Positions 5,267 to 7,911 of a stretch of DNA of 7,911 nucleotides are shown here, one piece after another. Where the stretch lies: contig CBDURG010000088.1 in the NCBI GenBank assembly GCA_965369805.1, forward strand, positions 1 to 7,911, written 5' to 3'. The DNA is from JAGLRQ01 sp965369805 (GTDB lineage Bacteria; Auribacterota; UBA6266). Below the pieces are notes generated by a model, which had not been told where the DNA came from, did no database searches, and saw nothing but the letters and a program-made list of their open reading frames with translations. Each line of letters begins with the position of its first letter. The stretch's first letter is position 1. The translations under genes and the position numbers were made by a program.

Positions 5267-6655
5267 TTAATGCTGATGGCCTGATGGCATTGAACCGCCG
5301 TCATCCCGGCCTCCGTCAAGTGACCCGCCGTAAACAGATGACGCCTGGCCTGTAATCTGGCTCTGGGAGTCAATCAGAAAATTTGCCTTTGTTACAACAC
5401 TTTCATTTTCATACAAACCCCTTAAAACAGGATAAAACTTTATTTCTTTGCCGTTAACTTCCGCCATTGTCTCCGGCCCAACCTCCACCAGCCGCCCCTC
5501 ATATTCATCTTTCCCTTCATCAACCCAGACAATTTTCCTAAGCCCTGTATCAAGAACAGCATCTTTTGGAACCGCGAGAACCATATGAGAACCGGACGGG
5601 CTTACATACATGCCATGGATCACTATATCTATATACATTTCGGGTTTCAATTTCAGGCCCGGATTCTTTACTTCAGTCCTGAATTTAACCGACCGTGTTT
5701 TTGGATCAACCACGGGATTAATTGACACGATAACCCCTTCAAACTTTTCACCCGGAACACCGGATGCCGTAACAATAACCTTTTGTCCATCTTTTAACCA
5801 TGGCAATTCGTATTCATAAACTTCCCCGTAAACCCACATCTTCTCTTCCGGAAGAATAAGGTTTCTATGGGCTTTTCTGGTTTTTTCCAATTCCTCTATC
5901 TGCACACCGCTCAGGCCCAAAAGCTTGAGTTTTCCTGCCGACGATTCAACCAGTCCCTGAGCCCTTTCTTTGATGCCGGGAACATTTCCGGCGGATATTT
6001 TATCAAAAGCATTTAATGATGATATATACTCTTCTTCGGCGACAAATAGATCCGGATCATAGGCAACCTTTCCAACAGCGCGAATCTTTTGATATAAATG
6101 CCTTTTTTCAACAGGCTCAGTTCTTACGCCGGCAAGCTTTGACTGTTCACCTTTTATCTTAACCCTTCCCGCGACAGCCCTGTATTTGTCTGCTTCACCA
6201 CGGGTTAACTCTTTAAGCGGCTCTTTACATACCGGGCAATTCATTTTTTCTCCCATTATTACAAATGAATGCTCCCCGCATATACATTTGCCGTCGGGCT
6301 CCCCCAAATCACAATGAGGACATCTGCCATCGGTATCCACCCCGCAGCCGTAATAAACTTTTTCCTGCTTTTGCCCATGTCCAGCAATCTTTTCGCTTTT
6401 TGCTTCCACAGGAATCAGGGCCATATTACATATTGGGCAAAGTTTTGAACCACTTTCATATTCTTCAGGGGAAATTTTCACGTCCGGATGCATTCCGCAT
6501 GTATAGTAGTCAACGGCTTCATTCATTTTATCTTCAGGGCCGCGGCTTTTTTCTCCGCCGCATGAAGAAACAAAAAATGGCACTGCCAATACAATACAAA
6601 GAACCAAACTATATAATAGAGCTTTTTTCACCCGCTTTATCTTAATGCCTTTCAT
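5267..6655 (-). CDS. cusB: CusB-type periplasmic adaptor with cysteine-rich heavy-metal-binding N-terminus
   Basis: This membrane-fusion protein links the RND pump to the outer-membrane channel. Numbered from the chosen start (462 aa): signal peptide to a lipobox-like VSSC (Cys32); a first heavy-metal-binding motif YYTCGMHP...CPICNM (C53, C73, C76); then C104, CPHC (C112, C115), CIC (C124, C126) and CPVC (C140, C143); the adaptor entry RTEPVEKRHLYQKIRAVGKV (178-197); a short helical hairpin (203-262); a beta-barrel (about 270-345); a membrane-proximal domain and a His-rich tail ending SGHQH. The two lipoyl half-motifs usual in the family appear absent. Start choice: the ATG at 6664 abuts its only ribosome site, GGAGGG (6670-6665), with no spacer. 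The in-frame ATG at 6655 has a normal 9-nt spacer and is preferred. It lies between the channel and pump genes in one operon. Confidence 0.93.
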   Translation of the reverse strand: MKGIKIKRVKKALLYSLVLCIVLAVPFFVSSCGGEKSRGPEDKMNEAVDYYTCGMHPDVKISPEEYESGSKLCPICNMALIPVEAKSEKIAGHGQKQEKVYYGCGVDTDGRCPHCDLGEPDGKCICGEHSFVIMGEKMNCPVCKEPLKELTRGEADKYRAVAGRVKIKGEQSKLAGVRTEPVEKRHLYQKIRAVGKVAYDPDLFVAEEEYISSLNAFDKISAGNVPGIKERAQGLVESSAGKLKLLGLSGVQIEELEKTRKAHRNLILPEEKMWVYGEVYEYELPWLKDGQKVIVTASGVPGEKFEGVIVSINPVVDPKTRSVKFRTEVKNPGLKLKPEMYIDIVIHGMYVSPSGSHMVLAVPKDAVLDTGLRKIVWVDEGKDEYEGRLVEVGPETMAEVNGKEIKFYPVLRGLYENESVVTKANFLIDSQSQITGQASSVYGGSLDGGRDDGGSMPSGHQH

Positions 6656-6664
6656 AGTTTTCAT

Positions 6665-6670
6665 CCCTCC
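6665..6670 (-). promoter_or_regulatory. Ribosome binding site that decides the adaptor start
   Basis: GGAGGG on the minus strand lies in the short gap after the channel gene. It directly touches the first possible ATG (6664) but is 9 nt from the second (6655), which is a normal distance. This favours the second start and a protein three residues shorter. Confidence 0.65.
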
Positions 6671-6676
6671 ATTTTT

Positions 6677-7911
6677 TTACAAATCCTCTCCCACAATTCT
6701 TTCCAGATAAGCAATGGATTTCATGTAATCGACTATAGCTTTATAATACGCCAAACGCGTTTGAAGAAGTACCCTTTCGGAATCAAGCCAGTTTAAAAAA
6801 TCAGCCTTTCCGCTCTCATAAGCGGCCTTTGAGGTTTCAAAAGACTGTTCTGTCTGGGGGATCAACGCTGTTTTATAAAGAGTGACAATTTCCCTGTTTG
6901 TTCTTATTTTATAATAAAAATCTTCAATTTCATTACCTACCCTGTTTTTAGCACTTTCAAACTTATTTTTAGACGCCTCCAGCAAAGACTCTTTTTCGTT
7001 AATCCGGGCATTATTTTTCCCAAACCATATGGGAAGAGTAATAGAAACAGTACCCATCCAGGCATCCTGCCCGTCATCAGGGCTCATGGTATACCCGCTT
7101 CCCACCTGGATATAATCAAAGCCGAAACTAAAATCAGGAAAATACTCCATTCTCGCCAGAGTTTTTTCATACTCCGCTTTCTCTATATCAATACCTGCCG
7201 CAAGAAGATCCTGGTTCTTATCTTTTGACATCTTCTGCAGTTCTTCTATGCTATATTTAAATATGGCAGGCTCAACTCCTGAAACCTTAGCAACTAAAGT
7301 CTTTTCCCGCCTATTTAGAAGCACATTTAGCTTCGTCTCAAGGCTCCTCCTGTTCTTACTTAAAATAAGAAGTTTATCCACCAGCTTTGAAAGCTCAACC
7401 TGGATTTTAACGACATCCTGCTGCGGTGAAAAGTTGGATTCGTATCTGCGCCTTGCAACTTTCTCCAGGCTTTCAAGAATTGATTTTTCCTCTTCAGTAA
7501 CCTGTATTGCTTTGTCCACCCAGAAAATGTCATAGTAAATAAATTTTACATTTCTAATCACTTCACGTTTTATTGATTCATACTTTTCCCCCAATATATC
7601 AGCACGCGCGGATTGAGCTTTCCCCTTATAGATTAATTTTCCGGGGAAGGGCACCTTTACTGAAGCTCCATATTTGTTTTCCTGAGGCCCGACTCTGGTC
7701 TGAACCTCTTCGCCAAAACGGCTGTACCTCGCTTCCGGATCAGGAAGACTTCTCTCAGAGCTGATTTTATATTCAGCAGCTTTCCACTCGTTGTATACCG
7801 CCGCGATCTGCAGGTTATTTTCAAGAGCGTCAGCCAGAAGCTTTCCCAGGCTCTCATTTTGAGCTTTTTCATCCGGCAAAGCATTTGTTACAAATAAAAA
7901 ACAACCTGACA
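6677..7911 (-). CDS. TolC/CusC-family outer-membrane efflux channel, 5' end beyond window
   Basis: This is the outer-membrane factor of the efflux complex, which forms the trimeric duct through the outer membrane and periplasm. Two OEP repeats are visible. The first runs from LGKLLADALENN through SLPDPEARYSRFG, KVPFPGKL and RRYESNFSPQQDVVKIQVEL. The second includes YFPDFSFGFDY, SITLPIWFGKNNARINEKES, KAAYESGKADFLNWLDSERV and YYKAIVDYMKSIAYLE. The frame is open to the right edge. A TTG at 7879 could be taken as a start, but the frame upstream reads xTG-Ser-Gly-Cys then FLFVTNALPDEK. That could be an LSGC lipobox, as in lipidated CusC/OprM proteins, or the end of a signal peptide cut after TNA. 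The true start therefore lies outside the window. It is the first visible gene of the operon, ending just before the adaptor's ribosome site. Confidence 0.92.
   Translation of the reverse strand, partial: SGCFLFVTNALPDEKAQNESLGKLLADALENNLQIAAVYNEWKAAEYKISSERSLPDPEARYSRFGEEVQTRVGPQENKYGASVKVPFPGKLIYKGKAQSARADILGEKYESIKREVIRNVKFIYYDIFWVDKAIQVTEEEKSILESLEKVARRRYESNFSPQQDVVKIQVELSKLVDKLLILSKNRRSLETKLNVLLNRREKTLVAKVSGVEPAIFKYSIEELQKMSKDKNQDLLAAGIDIEKAEYEKTLARMEYFPDFSFGFDYIQVGSGYTMSPDDGQDAWMGTVSITLPIWFGKNNARINEKESLLEASKNKFESAKNRVGNEIEDFYYKIRTNREIVTLYKTALIPQTEQSFETSKAAYESGKADFLNWLDSERVLLQTRLAYYKAIVDYMKSIAYLERIVGEDL

Noticed and set aside
6265..6645. Plus-strand 126-codon frame inside the adaptor gene
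   Set aside because: It is antisense to the signal peptide and metal-binding domain of the adaptor; no ribosome site or known motif.
7657..7884. Minus-strand 75-codon frame overlapping the channel gene
   Set aside because: It is a second frame of the same strand within the conserved OEP coding region and has no family resemblance.

Overview
The window is chromosomal-type DNA of moderately low GC content from a Gram-negative (two-membrane) bacterium. It encodes an outer-membrane channel, a periplasmic adaptor and an inner-membrane RND pump, plus probable lipoproteins. The species cannot be named from this sequence. The adaptor is clearly unlike the Escherichia coli CusB protein, which suggests an anaerobic or uncultured lineage rather than an enterobacterium; that is inference.

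Layout. Positions 2-130 (+) are the last 42 codons of an unidentified gene. It converges on a minus-strand tlpA/resA-like thioredoxin lipoprotein gene (127-630), and the two share a TTAA that carries both stop codons. Upstream of the thioredoxin gene on the minus strand lies a compact unit that longest-ORF gene calling would miss. In transcription order it has a near-consensus promoter (1036-1008), a leader of about 130 nt with a possible 23-codon ORF (969-898), an intrinsic terminator whose stem begins at that ORF's stop codon (899-872), and then a 52-codon ORF with a perfect Shine-Dalgarno sequence (844-686). This looks like a transcription-attenuation leader feeding a small gene and the thioredoxin gene. 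A divergent near-consensus promoter (1068-1096, +) drives a 277-codon cytosolic protein (1174-2007) that resembles TolB-like/COG5616 N-terminal domains.

From 2070 to the right edge is a minus-strand tripartite efflux operon, transcribed right to left: a TolC/CusC-type outer-membrane factor (7911-6677, 5' end cut by the window), a CusB-type adaptor (6655-5267) and a CusA-type RND pump (5228-2070). A probable terminator follows at 2049-2010. The pump keeps the three periplasmic methionines that bind Cu(I)/Ag(I) in CusA (here M576, M627, M676), so monovalent copper/silver export is the best functional call. The adaptor has a lipobox, a cysteine-rich metal-binding N-terminus with three CxxC pairs and one CxC pair, and apparently no lipoyl (barrel-sandwich) domain.

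Together the three operon genes would carry Cu(I)/Ag(I) from the periplasm out of the cell. The thioredoxin lipoprotein could keep periplasmic cysteines reduced, but it is in a separate transcription unit, so that link is speculative. No metal-responsive regulator, CusF-like chaperone, tRNA, rRNA, CRISPR array or insertion sequence is visible.
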